From assembly GCA_030407315.1 (NCBI GenBank), contig JALQPE010002454.1, positions 229,735 through 293,734 of the forward strand: a stretch of DNA of 64,000 bases. Direction: 5' to 3'. This DNA comes from Asparagopsis taxiformis (taxonomy: Eukaryota; Rhodophyta; Florideophyceae; Bonnemaisoniales; Bonnemaisoniaceae). The notes beneath the pieces were generated by a model. It searched no databases and had not been told where the DNA came from. It saw only the letters and a list, made by a program, of their open reading frames with translations. Position 1 is the first letter of the stretch. Each line of letters opens with the position of its first letter. The translations under genes and the position numbers were made by a program. This document shows positions 33,120-45,314 of the stretch, piece by piece.

Positions 33120-35291
33120 GACGTCCGGTGAATGACCAGCGCAATTGCATTGCTGGCGAGCCCAGAAATTCTAAAATTTCAGTCAGGAAAAAAATGCAAA
33201 AATACATCGATTTGGGCGGTCGAAAGTGCCGTACGGCACACCCCCATCTCAAAAACATGTTCACATGTGCATGTTTTTGAGAATAGCCCAAAAAATAAAG
33301 CAATTCAGGACGTCCGCCGGACATAGGCTTGATTCTAATTTGGCCACAACGGCCCCAGAGCTACCAAGCGCCCCGAGCGGCCCCTCCCCGCTCACTTACC
33401 CACTCACGCCCATCTTGCAGAAACGTTCCTGCTGGCCTCATCCATGCCTTCACATCCACATCATAATCCTCTGCTGAGCTGTTCACCTTGGACGCTCACT
33501 GGAAGTACTCGTCTTCGACGTCCGCCAATGCAGGACAACACCATGAATACTAAACCCACCGTGGATCTCAGTCATCAACGGTGGGCGTCCTATAAATGAC
33601 TGCTATAGAACCATTGCCCCAAGCCCTCCAGTTTGGACGCTCAGCCAACAGCGATTGCTGCTCTACCTCCTTGGTCGTTCTCCGATGCATGTAAATGCGC
33701 CAAAGTACGACCGATGGGGCAGTCCAAACTTTTTGAACCAGTGCACGCCTAGGGATACCACAAGGTTCGTCATACACACACAAAGACACAAAGACACAAA
33801 CACACAAACAACCACGCACTGCAGCACCCAACTTTCGCATGCGTCAGTGATGTGCTGCTGCAGTGTGTATGCGCTGTGCGGTAGCAAGATTTCCATGCTT
33901 GCAGCCATTCACATCCAGACATCCAGCCGCCGACCAGGGAAGCCGTTTGCAGCCGATTCCCCCTTGTCTGCATGGCATCTCGGTGCTGTCAACACTTGCT
34001 TAGTTGCTGCGATGCGAGCAAATGTGCAGCACTAGCCTAACTTGAAATGGACGTCCAGTGGAAGTCCGGCTCGGTTACATTGCTGGTCAGCCCTGAAATT
34101 CTAAAATGTTGGGCTGAGAAATAGCTGCAAAACTGTATCCATGTGCAATACTCGACCAACCTGAAATGGACGTCCGGTGAATGTCCAGCTCAATTGCATT
34201 GCTGGCGAGCCCAGAAATTCTAAAATTTCAGTCAGAAAAAAATTGCAAAATTATATCGATTTGGGCGGTCGAAAGTGCCGTACGGCACACCCCCATCTCA
34301 AAAACATGTTCACATGTGCATGTTTTTGAGAATGGCTCAAAATTCAATTCAAATCAAGGTGTCTAATCTGGCCACAACGGCCCCAGAAGAAGCCATCCGA
34401 CGCCCCGAGCGGGGCCATCGCTGGCTTCTGTAAGCACCAACTGTAAGCAAAGCCACATCTCACGAAGGATCGATTCCAGGCTCAGGCTCAATACGCCAGG
34501 GCGAAGTTTTGGTCCTTGTTTCGACATGCTCCCACCTTACATCCTCACGACAAACAACACTCACACATCACGTTACTCATATTCCGTGCACTTCGTATGA
34601 GTAGTGGGCCCGCCTGCGTGGTTGCTGTAATGCGTAGATGTGAGCAGCATACGAACAACCCAGAATGGACGTCTGTGGATGTCCGGCTCAATTGCATTGC
34701 TGGCGAGCCCAGAAATTCTAAAATTTCGGGCAGAAAAAAATTGCAAAAATATCGATTTGGGCGGGTCGATTGTGCCGTACGGCAGACCCCCATCTCAAAA
34801 ACATGTTCACATGTGCATGTTTTTGAGAATAGCCCAAATTTCAATTCAAATCAAGGTGTCTAATTTGGCCACAACGGCCCCAGGAACCGGCTGCCGCCCC
34901 GACCGGGGTCATCACTGGCTTCTGTAAGCACCAACTGTAAGCCAAAATCGCGTCTTACGAAGGGTCGATTTCAGGCTCAACACGTCAGGGACAGGTCTTG
35001 GTCCTTGTTTCATCATGGTCCCGCCCTACTCTCTCACGATCAACCTGAAATGGACGTCCGGTGGATGTCCAGCTCGATTGCATTGCTGGCCAGCCCAGAA
35101 ATTCTAAAATTTCCGAAAAATCAATTTGGTGGCTCAGCATCTCCTGTGCAGAAAACTCTCGCACTCATTTCTGATATACGTTTTGACGTGTTTTTTACTT
35201 TTAAGCATCAGGAAAGGCGTTACGGAAAATTGGGACTACGCCACTTGTGAGCCGCGTCGTCTGAGATAGCGAGTAGAGTTTGTTGTATAGT
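33120..35291 (-). repeat. Right arm of fold-back zeta
   Basis: Inverse copy of 28324-30495. Differences between the arms are a few per cent, including small length changes such as the CACAAAGA repeat near 33775-33805. Confidence 0.9.
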
Positions 35292-35819
35292 ATTTATATT
35301 GTATTCCAAATGTGCGTTCGAGACCTCGTTTGTAATGTTCTCGTGGTTTTGTGGGTATCAGTTTTGTGCTCACTTCTGGCAGCCCAATGGTGGAATGTGC
35401 CTGAGCGATCAATCATCACCGCTAGGTCACACATTTTGCTGGCAACGTGCGCTTGGAAGGACGAATGACCGCCGTGGGAGATGGATTTTCAATTAATTCA
35501 TTTGAAATAATAAAATTATATTAATTGCGAACTTCATGGAATAAGTTTGTGCTTTACAGTGGATATTACAGGGATCATTTAAGGGAAGCAAATGGATTGT
35601 GATATATATGATTATACCATTCCGATGTTCTCGATCCGGATCTCATCATTCGGGAGTTCAGAGACCATGGCTTGGGCCATTATTAATCTCAATACCGGCG
35701 ATGATATGGAGTATGCACAGCAGGACTTAAGCTGACGTTGAAAGCTGTCCAGTCGACGCCGCAGGTTAACCTGTGGAATTCCACTTCTCCGCCGTCACTG
35801 GCTGAGGTTCTTTGGTCGT
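35292..35819. other. Interval between fold-back and micro-exon repeats
   Basis: AT-rich unique sequence; no gene, RNA or repeat recognised. Confidence 0.4.
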
Positions 35820-37260
35820 GTTTCCTTTGTTTGGTGTAGAGGATAGAACGACGGTGAGTATGCCAGTTTGGAGAGTATGCAGCGAGGGAAGCGTGTGTTT
35901 TGAGTCGTACTGTTGTCGTTGATGCGATATTGATTCATTAGAAGCTTCGTGAGTCATGGTTTGCATGTTGTGAACCATGGGAGGCAGGTAAGTAAGTGAG
36001 TCTCGCGGGTGTGCAATAAGGGATGCATGGGTTTTTAGTCTGACTGTTCTGGTTCATTTTGATGTTGTATAGGTGGTGCAGGAATAGTGATGAAGTAAGG
36101 TAAGTTTCATTGAGCTGAAAGACGGGTTTCGCGATGAAATGGAATGCTGACTACATTTTTTCGTTGCACGATTTGTGAATTATTGGTTGTATTGTTTGTA
36201 TGATGCAACGAGATGAAGAGGTTAAGTGCGTCCTGAGGGTATGAAGCGAGGGAAGTGTTTGTTTTAAATTTGACTGTCGTCTTTTATGCAATATTTATTT
36301 ATTGGGAGCTTAGTGAGTCATGGTGCATATTTGCTGAAGGGTGGAAGGGAGGTAGGCGAGCATTTGAGGGGTGCAGTGAGTGGAATGTGGGTTTTGAGTC
36401 TGACTGCTGTGGTTGATGTTGATTTTGTGTAGGTGATTCTGGAATGGTGATGACGGAAGGTAAGTTACATTGAGCGCCTAGTTAAGTTGCGCGAAGATAT
36501 GGAATGCTGACTACATTTTTTTGTACAATTTTTGACTTATGGTTTCTATTGTGTGCAGGATACAACGAGGGTAAGTGAGTTCTGAGGGTATGCAGCGAGG
36601 GAAGCATGGGTTTTCAGTCCGACTGTTGTTGTTGATTTCGATTTTTTGTAGGTGATGCAGGAATGGTGATGACGGAAGGTAAGTTGCATTTAGCGCGCAG
36701 TCCGGTGGTGCGAAGATGCGGAATGTTGACTTCATTTGTTGGTTGTGAGATTTTCGACTTTTGGTATGTATTGTGTGTAGAATGAAACGAGAGTAAGTGA
36801 GTTCTGAGGGTATGCATCGAGAGAAGTGTTTGTTTCGAATCTGACTATTGCAGTTAATGCGATATTTATTCATTGGAAGCTTATCCAGTCATGGTGCGTA
36901 TTGTGTCGAGCGAAGGAAAGTGCGGAAGTTTTGAGAGTATGCTGAGAGGGACATGTGGGTTTTGAGTCCGACTGTTGTTGTTGATTTCGATTTTATGCAG
37001 GTGATGCTGGAATGGTGATGACAGAAGGTAAGTTTCATTGAGCGCCAAGACTTGTTTTGCGAAGATATGGACTGCTGACTTTGATTATTCATTGCAAGGT
37101 TTTTGTATCATGGTTTGTATTGTGTGTAGGATGGATGAGAGGTAAGTAAGGGATTTTCTAAGATATCTGGCGTGGTAAGCGTTGCTTTTGAATCTGACTG
37201 TTGGGGTTGATGTTGTGTATGTGATGCAGGAGTGGTGAAGCAGGAACGGCAGGACTCAGG
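35820..37260 (+). repeat. Array of degenerate modules that look like tiny exons with splice sites
   Basis: Four near-identical 27-bp cores (36073-36099, 36433-36459, 36652-36678, 37001-37027; consensus GTGATGCAGGAATGGTGATG + ACGGAAG) are each preceded by a T-rich tract ending in TAG or CAG and followed by GTAAGTT. Between them, 12-14-bp cores are likewise bounded by TGTGTAG or GTGCAG and GTAAGT or GTGAGT (near 35840, 36560, 36781, 37130). The flanks repeat as well (GAGGGTATGCAGCGAGGGAAG). No long frame is built from the cores. It may be a decayed multi-exon gene or a repeat that includes splice-like signals. Confidence 0.5.
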
Positions 37261-37591
37261 GAGAGTGAAGAAGGGATCTAGGAAGATGGGGAATGAAGCT
37301 GTGAGGTGTTTCTGGTATGTGTATATTTTCGGGCATACGATAGAAGTAAGAGTGGGTTTCAAGTCGTGTAAGATTTTGCTGACCATGTTCGTGTTTCATG
37401 TCTTGATGATTTAATGGGCTGGGGTGGTGTCGAGGAAAGCGGGGATGGTATTGGGAAGGAGCAGATTTTTGTAATCTAGGTCGTGAGGGTTCTTGAAGTA
37501 TGTGCGGATGGTGGTGCATGGCGTTCGGATGGTAGGGAGAACGCGATAGTGAGGGAGATGGGTGATCGACGGTATGCTGACAGGTATTTTG

Positions 37592-37735
37592 TATTCTGGC
37601 TGGATACGTATTCCATATTCTAGCTGGATACATATTCCGTATCCTGGCTTGATACGTATTTCCTATTCTAACCGGGTATTTATTTCCTATTCTGACCAGA
37701 TATGTATTTCCTATTCTAGAGAGACGTATTGTATA
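37592..37735. repeat. 24-bp minisatellite
   Basis: About six tandem units of TATTCTGGCTGGATACGTAT + TCCA with changes between units. The length is a multiple of three, so frames across it read as 8-residue repeats, which is a by-product. Confidence 0.8.
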
Positions 37736-37842
37736 CGAGCAGTTTCGTAAATGAGAGAATAAAATACGGTCCGATATGGGCCCTTAATTTACCATCCGCT
37801 GTAATTTCTTCCCTCCGGGTTTTTGCTGATATATTGTATACT

Positions 37843-38100
37843 GGATGTCGGGTCCTAGTATCCGGCCAAACGTACTAGAAAAACTGGATGTCGGGTCCTA
37901 GTACTCCGCCAAACGTACTAGAGAAAGTGGATGTCGGGTCCTAGTATTCCGCCGAACGTACTAGAGAAAGTGGATGTCGGGTCCTAGGATCCCGCTGAAT
38001 GTACTAGAGAAATTGGATGTCGGGTCCTAGTATTCCGCCGAACGTACTAGAGAAAGTGGATGTCGGGTCCTAGTATTCCGCCGAACGTACTAGAGAAAGT
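37843..38100. repeat. 43-bp tandem repeat, six units
   Basis: Units start at 37843, 37886, 37929, 37972, 38015 and 38058, exactly 43 bp apart, each GGATGTCGGGTCCTAGTATT then CCGCCGAACGTACTAGAGAA. They sit just inside the right end of epsilon and share the GGATGTC/CTAGTA motifs of its termini, so they may be subterminal binding-site repeats. Confidence 0.9.
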
Positions 38101-38199
38101 GGACGTCCGCATCCAAAAAATTTTTATTTTTTTTCGGACGCGGACGTTCATTTGTTCTAGTAAATCTCGGGGCCGACTAGGACCCGTACTAGAGAGACT

Positions 38200-38235
38200 G
38201 GACGTCCGCGTCCACTTCCGAAAACACAGACGTAA
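38200..38235 (-). repeat. Right terminal inverted repeat of epsilon
   Basis: Inverse match to 26885-26920. Confidence 0.75.
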
Positions 38236-38410
38236 GTAGGACACTAGTCAGTGTGAAGTTTTCGATAAGATGTAACGGTAAGAAAATATAGGTACCATAA
38301 ACTATTACAGTGGCCTGGTTAAAAAGAGACGGATACCATCTTATTAGTTGCCTACTAGTTGACATTAATCCACAATTTGTGCAAGGCTCTCTCGAATCCA
38401 AAGAGAAGAG

Positions 38411-40570
38411 ATGAAACGAACAGCTGTTCGGAAGAAAGGTACACCTCGAAGAACCCGGAGAAGGTTTGAATCATTGCCAATCCCATACGAAAGTGGGACA
38501 AGGCACGAAAATGGGGAAACCCCGCTAGTTTCGAACGAAACATTCGAGGTTCACGCCGATATACCGGACGAAAACGTCGGAAAAGCATCTGCTGAAGACG
38601 AGAATATTTCTAGTGGCAATGGAGAAGAGCAAATTGCATTTTTTGAGGCTGGAAAAGTTACCAGAGAAGAAGAAACGATAGGCTCTGAGGAAAGCTCGGC
38701 CGAGAGCTGTGATGACCACGACGGAGAAGAGGCAGCGGAAGATGACCGCGGACTTGTGGATAAACTGCTGACCTGGCCAGTATTCTCTGCAATAATATTG
38801 CTTAGTGGAACGCTACGGATGAAACGCAAGGACTATGAAGGTATGCGTGAGATGTCTAATTTCAAGCGGGACATTTCGGATCAAGCACCCAGCGACTCGT
38901 ACATGAGGAAAGTCATTTTACCGTTCATTCTGAAAACATGTTTCCCACAAATCATGGATACAACGTGTGAAATAGATGTAACAAGAAGCGGCTTTGGACT
39001 TGGAAAGATGTCTCCAGGACTGTCTAGTAGCCGTAGAGCTCATTGTACTACATCGGTACGAGTCGTGCTAACGAGCACATGGGCGAAAAGGGATATACAG
39101 ACCGGACCCATTCTGGACTGCATAAAGTCTAGTAAAAGGGGATAATAGTGATGAAAGGGAAGATGAAGCATATATGCTTCATCTTCCCTTTCATCACTAT
39201 TATGATATATCAAATTGCTTCAGAAAGTATTGAAAACTCTTTCATTGTCAAATTCCGTTCAGCTGTTCTGAATGACCCATTCCATCGCATTTCCGTAAGT
39301 GCATGAGATCTTGACGGTCACAAGATGCAAAGAAAGGTATACGCCCAACATGGAGACGAGCTGAGGATCATATGTATGCCGACGACAAATCAAGAGGCCC
39401 TGGTGGCTAAGCTGGGAGGAGCCAGAACGAAACAGGGAAAGAACATCGAAACTGGAAAGAATTCTAGGAGCAGAAGAAGTTTTACAGCAAGAAGTGACTG
39501 GAGAATTGAAGCTATCATCATTGCAAGTTATCTTGCAACCGGAGAAGAACAACAAGAATCAAATATGGAAGATGTGATAGGCCCGCAAATCGATGCAATG
39601 GAAGAAACTGAGAAAAGAAATGCGAGGCGTGTCGCCTCCACCACAACGCTCGACGGAGAACATTGCAACAATGATGTTCGGGCAGGTGACGCTATCACTC
39701 TGTTTCGGCCAAAAAGTAAGTCTGATGGGAGCACATTTGAAGAGTTACTACTCGTGAACAGACATCTGAAAAAGGGACGCTCTGAACATGCGACTTTTCT
39801 CATTCCAGCGAAAGATGCAAATGGAGAAGACGTGGTCATATTCCTGGATCCTGTTGGATTTATCGGAGATTACCCAGCTGTTTCGCATACTCTAGATGTC
39901 CGTGGACACACCAGTAATACACCATGCCATAGCTGCATTTTCGAAAAGCAAGATATGAGCAGCAGTGGAGGTTCACGAAATGCATACACAGCATTGCTAA
40001 ACAGTCAGATGAGTACGCATGCCCGAGGAATGCACCGAAACAAGCTTGTGAGGGAAGTCGCATCGCAAGATCAGCTCAAAGTTCTTGGACTAAGCCTAGA
40101 TCCGATTGAGAATAAGGCACTCCATAATTTGAGTGAATCCCTTAATCGTGTGCGGAGAGGAGTTCCTACAAACGAAGAAGGAGTTCCAGTTGTTCCTTGT
40201 CAATTCGATCCATATCGCTCTGCTGTAGTTGCCCCAGACCATCTGCTCTCCGGACTGGCTCAAGATGTGATGAATGCGACAATCACCGCAGCAACACCTG
40301 TACTTCGAAATGTTGCGGAAACAGTTCTACTGAATACCCTCCGAATGTTCTGTTTGAGTAGTCAGAGTCAGGTATTCGGACAGAACTACCTATTATCGAT
40401 GAACATGAGCGATATATTCGCTGTTCTCGTTGTAGCTCCCCAAGCATTTTATTCGGCATTTCGTATCGTCATCGGGAACTCTTGGGACGGGTATGAAAAA
40501 CTTGAACGTATTCTTCGTTTGCTGAAAAAGTTTCAAATGGTTGTTGCCAGCATTCGATTCATCCCAACAT
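38411..40570 (+). pseudogene. N-terminal and central part of a CACTA/Tnp2-like DDE transposase (gamma)
   Basis: The first frame (38411-39145, 244 codons) has an acidic N-terminus and a segment with LLSGTLRMKRKDYEGMREM and STWAKRDIQTGP typical of Tnp2-type transposases. A perfect palindrome (39142-39203) ends that frame. The frame from 39205 continues with an in-frame TGA at 39304-39306 (preceded by GTAAGT) to 40570, including FLDPVGFIGDYPAV, a Cys pair in TPCHSCIF and FRIVIGNSWDGYEKL. The frame stops because element delta1 inserts at 40571. Removing delta1 and one AT of the duplication joins PT to WWIDGLES in frame at 55281. The D-x-GDYP plus Cys-x2-Cys order is what I know from CACTA/Plavaka-type transposases; a profile search would be needed to place it. 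Confidence 0.7.
39142..39203. repeat. Perfect 62-bp palindrome inside the transposase gene
   Basis: Arms of 31 bp (ATAATAGTGATGAAAGGGAA...) meet without spacer at GCATA|TATGC and match exactly. It terminates the first transposase frame with a TAA. It resembles the palindrome at 26161 in architecture but not in sequence. Confidence 0.95.
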
Positions 40571-40945
40571 CACTACGGTGTTGGGAATGAAAAAAGACAG
40601 TAAATTTACTGTCTGAGACAGTAAAAATTACTGTCTGGCCAAGACAGTGCGCGGAGACAGTAAAATTTACTGTCTGGAAATTTCAGAATACTGCTGCAGC
40701 AATAAACTGGCACGAAATCTGGGCAGTACCAAAAACAGTAAAATTTACTGTCCAGAACAGTAAATTTTACTGTCCGGAAGTGTTGCCGCCAGACAGTATG
40801 TGCAGACAGTACATTTTACTGTCTGAGGCAGTGCATTGTATTGTATTACTGCACTGTCTGGGTAAATCTGTAGACAGTAGTGTAGATAGCAAATTGTATT
40901 GTCTGCGGGTAGTACCGTGTATTGGTTCACAACACTGTCTCGTGG
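40571..40945 (+). repeat. Left terminus and ACTGTC subterminal repeats of delta1
   Basis: After the CACTACGGTGTTG end, copies and half-copies of ACTGTCTGAGACAGT crowd the first 370 bp (e.g. 40609-40623, 40662-40676, 40747-40775, 40818-40830). Confidence 0.85.
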
Positions 40946-41837
40946 AGTGGACTTGAGAGGAAATATGGAGCATAGTGTTGGTGTGAAGGTAAATATTGGA
41001 ATGGTGTAATGGTGTGTGGTATACGAAGATAGTAATTGTGGTCGAGCTTTACAGATATTTGTAGGTAGCGAAGTTAGTACGAGGGAGGATAAATGAAAGA
41101 GGATAGCAGATCGACCGACCTAGAATGGGATTGAGGTTTCTAGTCTCAGTGAAGCCTATTCTGCCAATAGAGAATAGAATCATGTTTATGTCAGTTGGGA
41201 TAGGAGATGACACTATCGATTTTAGTGCGATGACAATTAGAATCGTGCTGAAGGGCCTGCAATCGCTGAGGAATGTGACGTCATATTCCTCAATTTCCGA
41301 ACGGAAGTTGGGAATAAATAGGAGTTCACGAATGGGAGCAGCGATGCACAAAATTGGTGCAGAAAGAGCTTTTCGAGCTAATCACTGAGGCTTCCGTGAA
41401 GGAACTGAAACAGATACGGAAGAGTGTTCCATAGTTGATTACTTTCTCAATTCGAGAGCTATTTGCGATCATAGTCGCGATGCGCCGAGTGAACCAAAGC
41501 GTAAACAGCTGTTATCTCCTCTGGTGCCGTCTCCATGTTGAATCCTGCGACTTGTACATGTGTGAGAGATGCTGACAATGTGAACATCGCCGGTATGCGA
41601 AACAGCCAATTGTCGAGCAGAACGTGTGTTGAGACAGCTGTTCGGAAATGGGTTTTTCTGGCGCACAGAAAGGCTGATTGCAAGATTTTCCAAACGCCTC
41701 ACACCACAAAACACACGCTTTCAACAATATATCCAACAAAAAATTTCATGGATCAAGCCGCCAACCACAATTCATGACAACCAATCATCAGTTCACTCTC
41801 GCCAATGTGCAAGTAGCATTAATGCTAGTGTGGTCAA
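40946..41837. other. Interior of delta1 without a recognisable gene
   Basis: Several short frames overlap on both strands (for example 41125-41388); none looks conserved or familiar. Confidence 0.4.
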
Positions 41838-42053
41838 TTGACCACACTCGACCGTGGCAAACAAGTATCGCAAGCGGATCGTTATCTCATCGCCTTGCGT
41901 AGTTGGCAATCCGCACAGTCCATACGCACGCAATTGATTGACACCAATGCGACGCCACACGCGCTTCTGTTCGTCGCTACCACGCTGCATCGTCGCTTCC
42001 AAACCGATTGGTTGATGTTCACCGATGACGCACAGCGCATTGACGCCTTTTGA
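41838..42053 (+). pseudogene. Possible importin-beta-family N-terminal fragment
   Basis: The 71-codon frame reads ADRYLIALRSWQSAQSIRTQ... then LLFVATTLHRRFQTDW, a layout that recalls the N-terminal helices of the importin-13/transportin-3 family (a WL-x-LQ helix, then FFAAQTLRxKI). The local sequence is more GC-rich than its surroundings, as expected for a captured host gene piece. A further frame at 42202-42495 might be a continuation after a disrupted stretch. The resemblance is from memory of the family and is weak; chance is possible. Confidence 0.25.
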
Positions 42054-45000
42054 ATCCCGCTTCTCGCGCTCGCGCTCCCCCTTCACCACCTCCGGGCTCT
42101 TTTTCTTCGCGCACGCGTGCCACTTTGCGATGGCAAATGTGTGATCGTCACTGCGCGACTCTAGGTGGCTCGACCTCCGTCGCGTCTTCTCTGAGGAACA
42201 CGTGCACATTTTTCACGTCATGTCGGCGGTCGTGCTCGAGTTTCGACACGCCGAGACACAGCTTTTGCACCGCTTTTGTGCACAAAATGTCCACGTTGTT
42301 CTGCAGACCTCCCTGTTTATGCTGGCCATTTTGCATGTCAATCTTCCCGCCTGTCTCAACCGTGCGGCGTTGCGTAATGCGCGTGCCGTTCTCACTTTTT
42401 TGCAAGCCTGGAAGGCCTATTCGAGCGACCCGGCAGTTCTTCCAACTGTCATTGCAATCCGTTTGTACATGCATCTTTACTGGTCACACCATTAATCTCA
42501 CACGTGTTATTTCAACGATATGATTACGATGTCACTAGTTACGGAAAGATTGATACGTCTGCTCGCTTTCTCACGAGTCAATTCACCCATTTCGGTCTCG
42601 TGCCTACTGCCGAAGAGGAGCCTAGCTTTATGGACAAACATTAGGACTGAAAAATGTATCTAATTCAAGTAAGCTTCCTAGAATTTCACAAGCTATGCTC
42701 GATACTAAGCGAGGGGATGGCGATGAGCTCTACACAGTCAACTACGATGACCCCCGATGTGGTTCACATTCGTCACAGTACCAGTCGGGGAGACTCCTAC
42801 CTCTCAGATGGTGTCCCGGTGACTCCAAGACGCCACTGCTTTGTCCAATCCTGGTCCTAAGAAGATGACGGGTTACGCTATGTGTGACGTACATGAGTAC
42901 CATGGAAACGTGAGTGGGAATGGTGATAGTGGGATTACTGGAGTGATGGGAGATGAGTCTGGGGAGAAATCATACAGTTTCTATACACCTGACGGGTATT
43001 GGTGGAATATAATTGAATGGAATGATGTGTGATGTCTGCACCACGTCGACCTCCTCTCTCGCCCCAACATCGCGCAGCACTCTCAATGCAACACAGTGTG
43101 CATCTTTGTTGGCGTTACATGTGCGCCTAGTTCTTGCATCGCTGCTTCCCTCACATCATCATCTAACCGTCTGTAACGCAACAACATGCCACCGCATGTC
43201 GCTCACAGTCACATATGTATTTCTTAATACGCTTGTTGAAACACGGAACGCTCTTATTCACCACAGCGGCAGCTCTACACAAACTAACACTGAAACCAAG
43301 ATGGAGGCAATATATCGGTGGCATTTCATTACAAATGTACTTTTTCTTTCTGCTGCTGGTGTGGCCTTGTGTTTGAAACTTGCTTGCAGGTCCTTTCCAA
43401 CAGCTTAGTGTCGTAACCATTGCAGATGCGTTGCTGCTAGAATCACCCGGAGAGCTTCAATCAAATGGTTGTTGTGGACTAGTTGCGCTCGTTGTGAATC
43501 AATCGCCAGTGCGTGCATCTGTATTTGTGCGTTCGTGTGCGCGCTTACTAGATGCGATGCAATGCAATGCTCACGTACACTGTATACTACTGACTTTTAC
43601 AAATATAGCTTTGTATGAGAAGCGTCGGTATGTATCCGACACCTTACCATTGCCTCACTCTGTAAAGCTTCTTTCCCAGTAGCAATTTGTATCGCATTGC
43701 ACCATGACGCAGGGCAGACTGCGAGTGAAAGCAACGAGTAAACAAACTTTTCGCTCATCATTCACCACACGCTGTTGTCGTTGAAGTCATAACCATATCC
43801 ACATCCCATTCTGGAAACTCTTGGAAGACAGACGAGCCCAGTCCACCACTGGTGCTTGTAGATGTAGCATTTTTAAGCTGTTCGTTTAGATAGTAAGGGA
43901 TAGATGGTGTAGTGCGCAACACTAGAGAACAACGCTGTGCAGGACAACATGTTTGTTCGGCGTAAATCGTCATATGTTCCATTTGGACTATTTTGGCAGC
44001 TCACATGCATCAACCTGAATATTAAGACTCTGGACTGGCACACTCAAGTATCTGGATACGCTTGAGCAGTGGCAGGGGCGCAAGAGCCGGTCCAAGTTTT
44101 TGTACAAGGCACGTTGACACACTGCATTCACTTGATTGACACCCGAGTGCAACGACTGGCTCGCTGTCCAGGGATGGGGGACTGCTGTGCAAGTGTTCAA
44201 TACATCTCAAGATGCAGTTCAAGAATAAACATTTCAACGTTATCCGGCTCACGGTCTCAGTTGGTCAAGTCATGGATCACAGGGTGTGGTGAAAAACCTC
44301 TTTGTTTACATTGTCTCAATAGCGAGGTCGACGATATTGCGACCTCGTTACTGGGACGGATTGGCATCACCGAGTGTGACAGACTGGAAGATGTGATTGG
44401 GCAGGAGCGAGGTGTGTGTGAAGGATAGTAAGAAACAGCGAGGTGGGTGTGTGGAAGGTGCGAATGGCGTCAAGTGATTGGCACAAGGGAGTTGAGCTCA
44501 TCTGCGGACAGAGTATGGATGGCATCGTATGCCCGTTGGGACAGCCCGGGCGGAAGTGATCATGGGAAGCTCGTTTATGTATGTGTGCGGCAGTTGGGAT
44601 TGGGCGCGACTGGACGGCGAATGTGGTCGAAGAATGGGCGCGGCGACTATGGTCATGCTAAGTGGACCAACGCGGTGCGAGTCGAACCAGTTGATATATG
44701 AGGGATGTCAAGGCAAGGGGGCATTTAGACGGGCGAAAGGGTGCGTGTGACGCGAGTGGAAGGCGGTGAGGGAATGCATGCATGAATTGAGCGTGTGGGC
44801 GGACGAGGATTTGAGAAAACCTAATATGACAGTACATTGCGTGTGTGGTAGGCGCGTTGAAGTGTTACGGCGCATAAATCATCGGCGCCGATGGCTACGT
44901 CACAAACGGTGTAATCACCGCTGTAATCGGCGCCAACAGCATGTTATGGCTGCAGACGCGACAGAATGTCGACTTCATCCTTAGAATGAAGTACGCTAAT

Positions 45001-45090
45001 TAGCCATTCTGCCCAGCACCAGGTACGAAACTTGGGACTGGGCACGTCATTAGAGCTCTAGGGTAGGTAACAGAATATAAACTTATGTGG
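42054..45090. other. Interior of delta1 without a recognisable gene
   Basis: Short frames of 60-160 codons occur on both strands but overlap and show biased composition (e.g. the Ser/Arg/Cys-rich frame 42050-42523). A locally palindromic CGGCGCC-rich spot lies near 44890-44930. I see no gene, RNA or element that I can support. Confidence 0.4.
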
Positions 45091-45103
45091 GAGGACGGGT
45101 TTT

Positions 45104-45300
45104 CAGGACAAGCTGTCGGAACTGTAATTACTGTGTTTTCTTACAGCAAAGTCATCGTTAAGGCGGATTTGCTTTCTCAGGACAAGCTGTCAGAACTGTA
45201 AGTACTCTGTTTTCTTACAGCAAAGTCATCGTTAAGGCGGATTTGCTTTCTCAGGACAAGCTGTCGGAACTGCTATTCAGTTTTCTTACAGCAAAGGCAG
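45104..45300. repeat. 74-bp tandem repeat (about 2.5 units)
   Basis: Units begin CAGGACAAGCTGTC at 45104, 45178 and 45252, exactly 74 bp apart. Each includes half of the 37-nt palindrome (TTACAGCAAAGTCATCGTTA) and then diverges into AGGCGGATTTGC. Confidence 0.85.
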
Positions 45301-45314
45301 TTTACCCCGGTTGC

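Larger units (their letters stand above)
26885..38235. mobile_element. Element epsilon with TTACGTCTGTG terminal inverted repeats (11.35 kb)
   Basis: The left end TTACGTCTGTGTTCTCGG (26885) and the right end, read inwards from 38235, TTACGTCTGTGTTTTCGG, agree over about 36 bp and continue as GGACGCGGACGTCCA. Both ends are followed by CTAGTA/TACTAG-rich sequence. No clear target duplication is visible. It lies upstream of the transposase gene of gamma. Inside are a pyrimidine-rich stretch, a large fold-back, micro-exon-like repeats and two minisatellites. No transposase is seen inside, so it may be non-autonomous. Confidence 0.6.

Noticed and set aside
36511..37633. Minus-strand frames with repeated RCIPSELTY peptides
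   Set aside because: The peptide repeats mirror the DNA repeat array; splice-like signals are on the plus strand.
37592..37735. 8-residue peptide repeat (SYSNRVFI-like) as a structural protein
   Set aside because: The frame is short, bounded by unrelated sequence and explained by the 24-bp minisatellite.
42050..42523. 157-codon Ser/Cys/Arg-rich frame
   Set aside because: Compositionally biased and overlapped by other frames on both strands; no domain visible.
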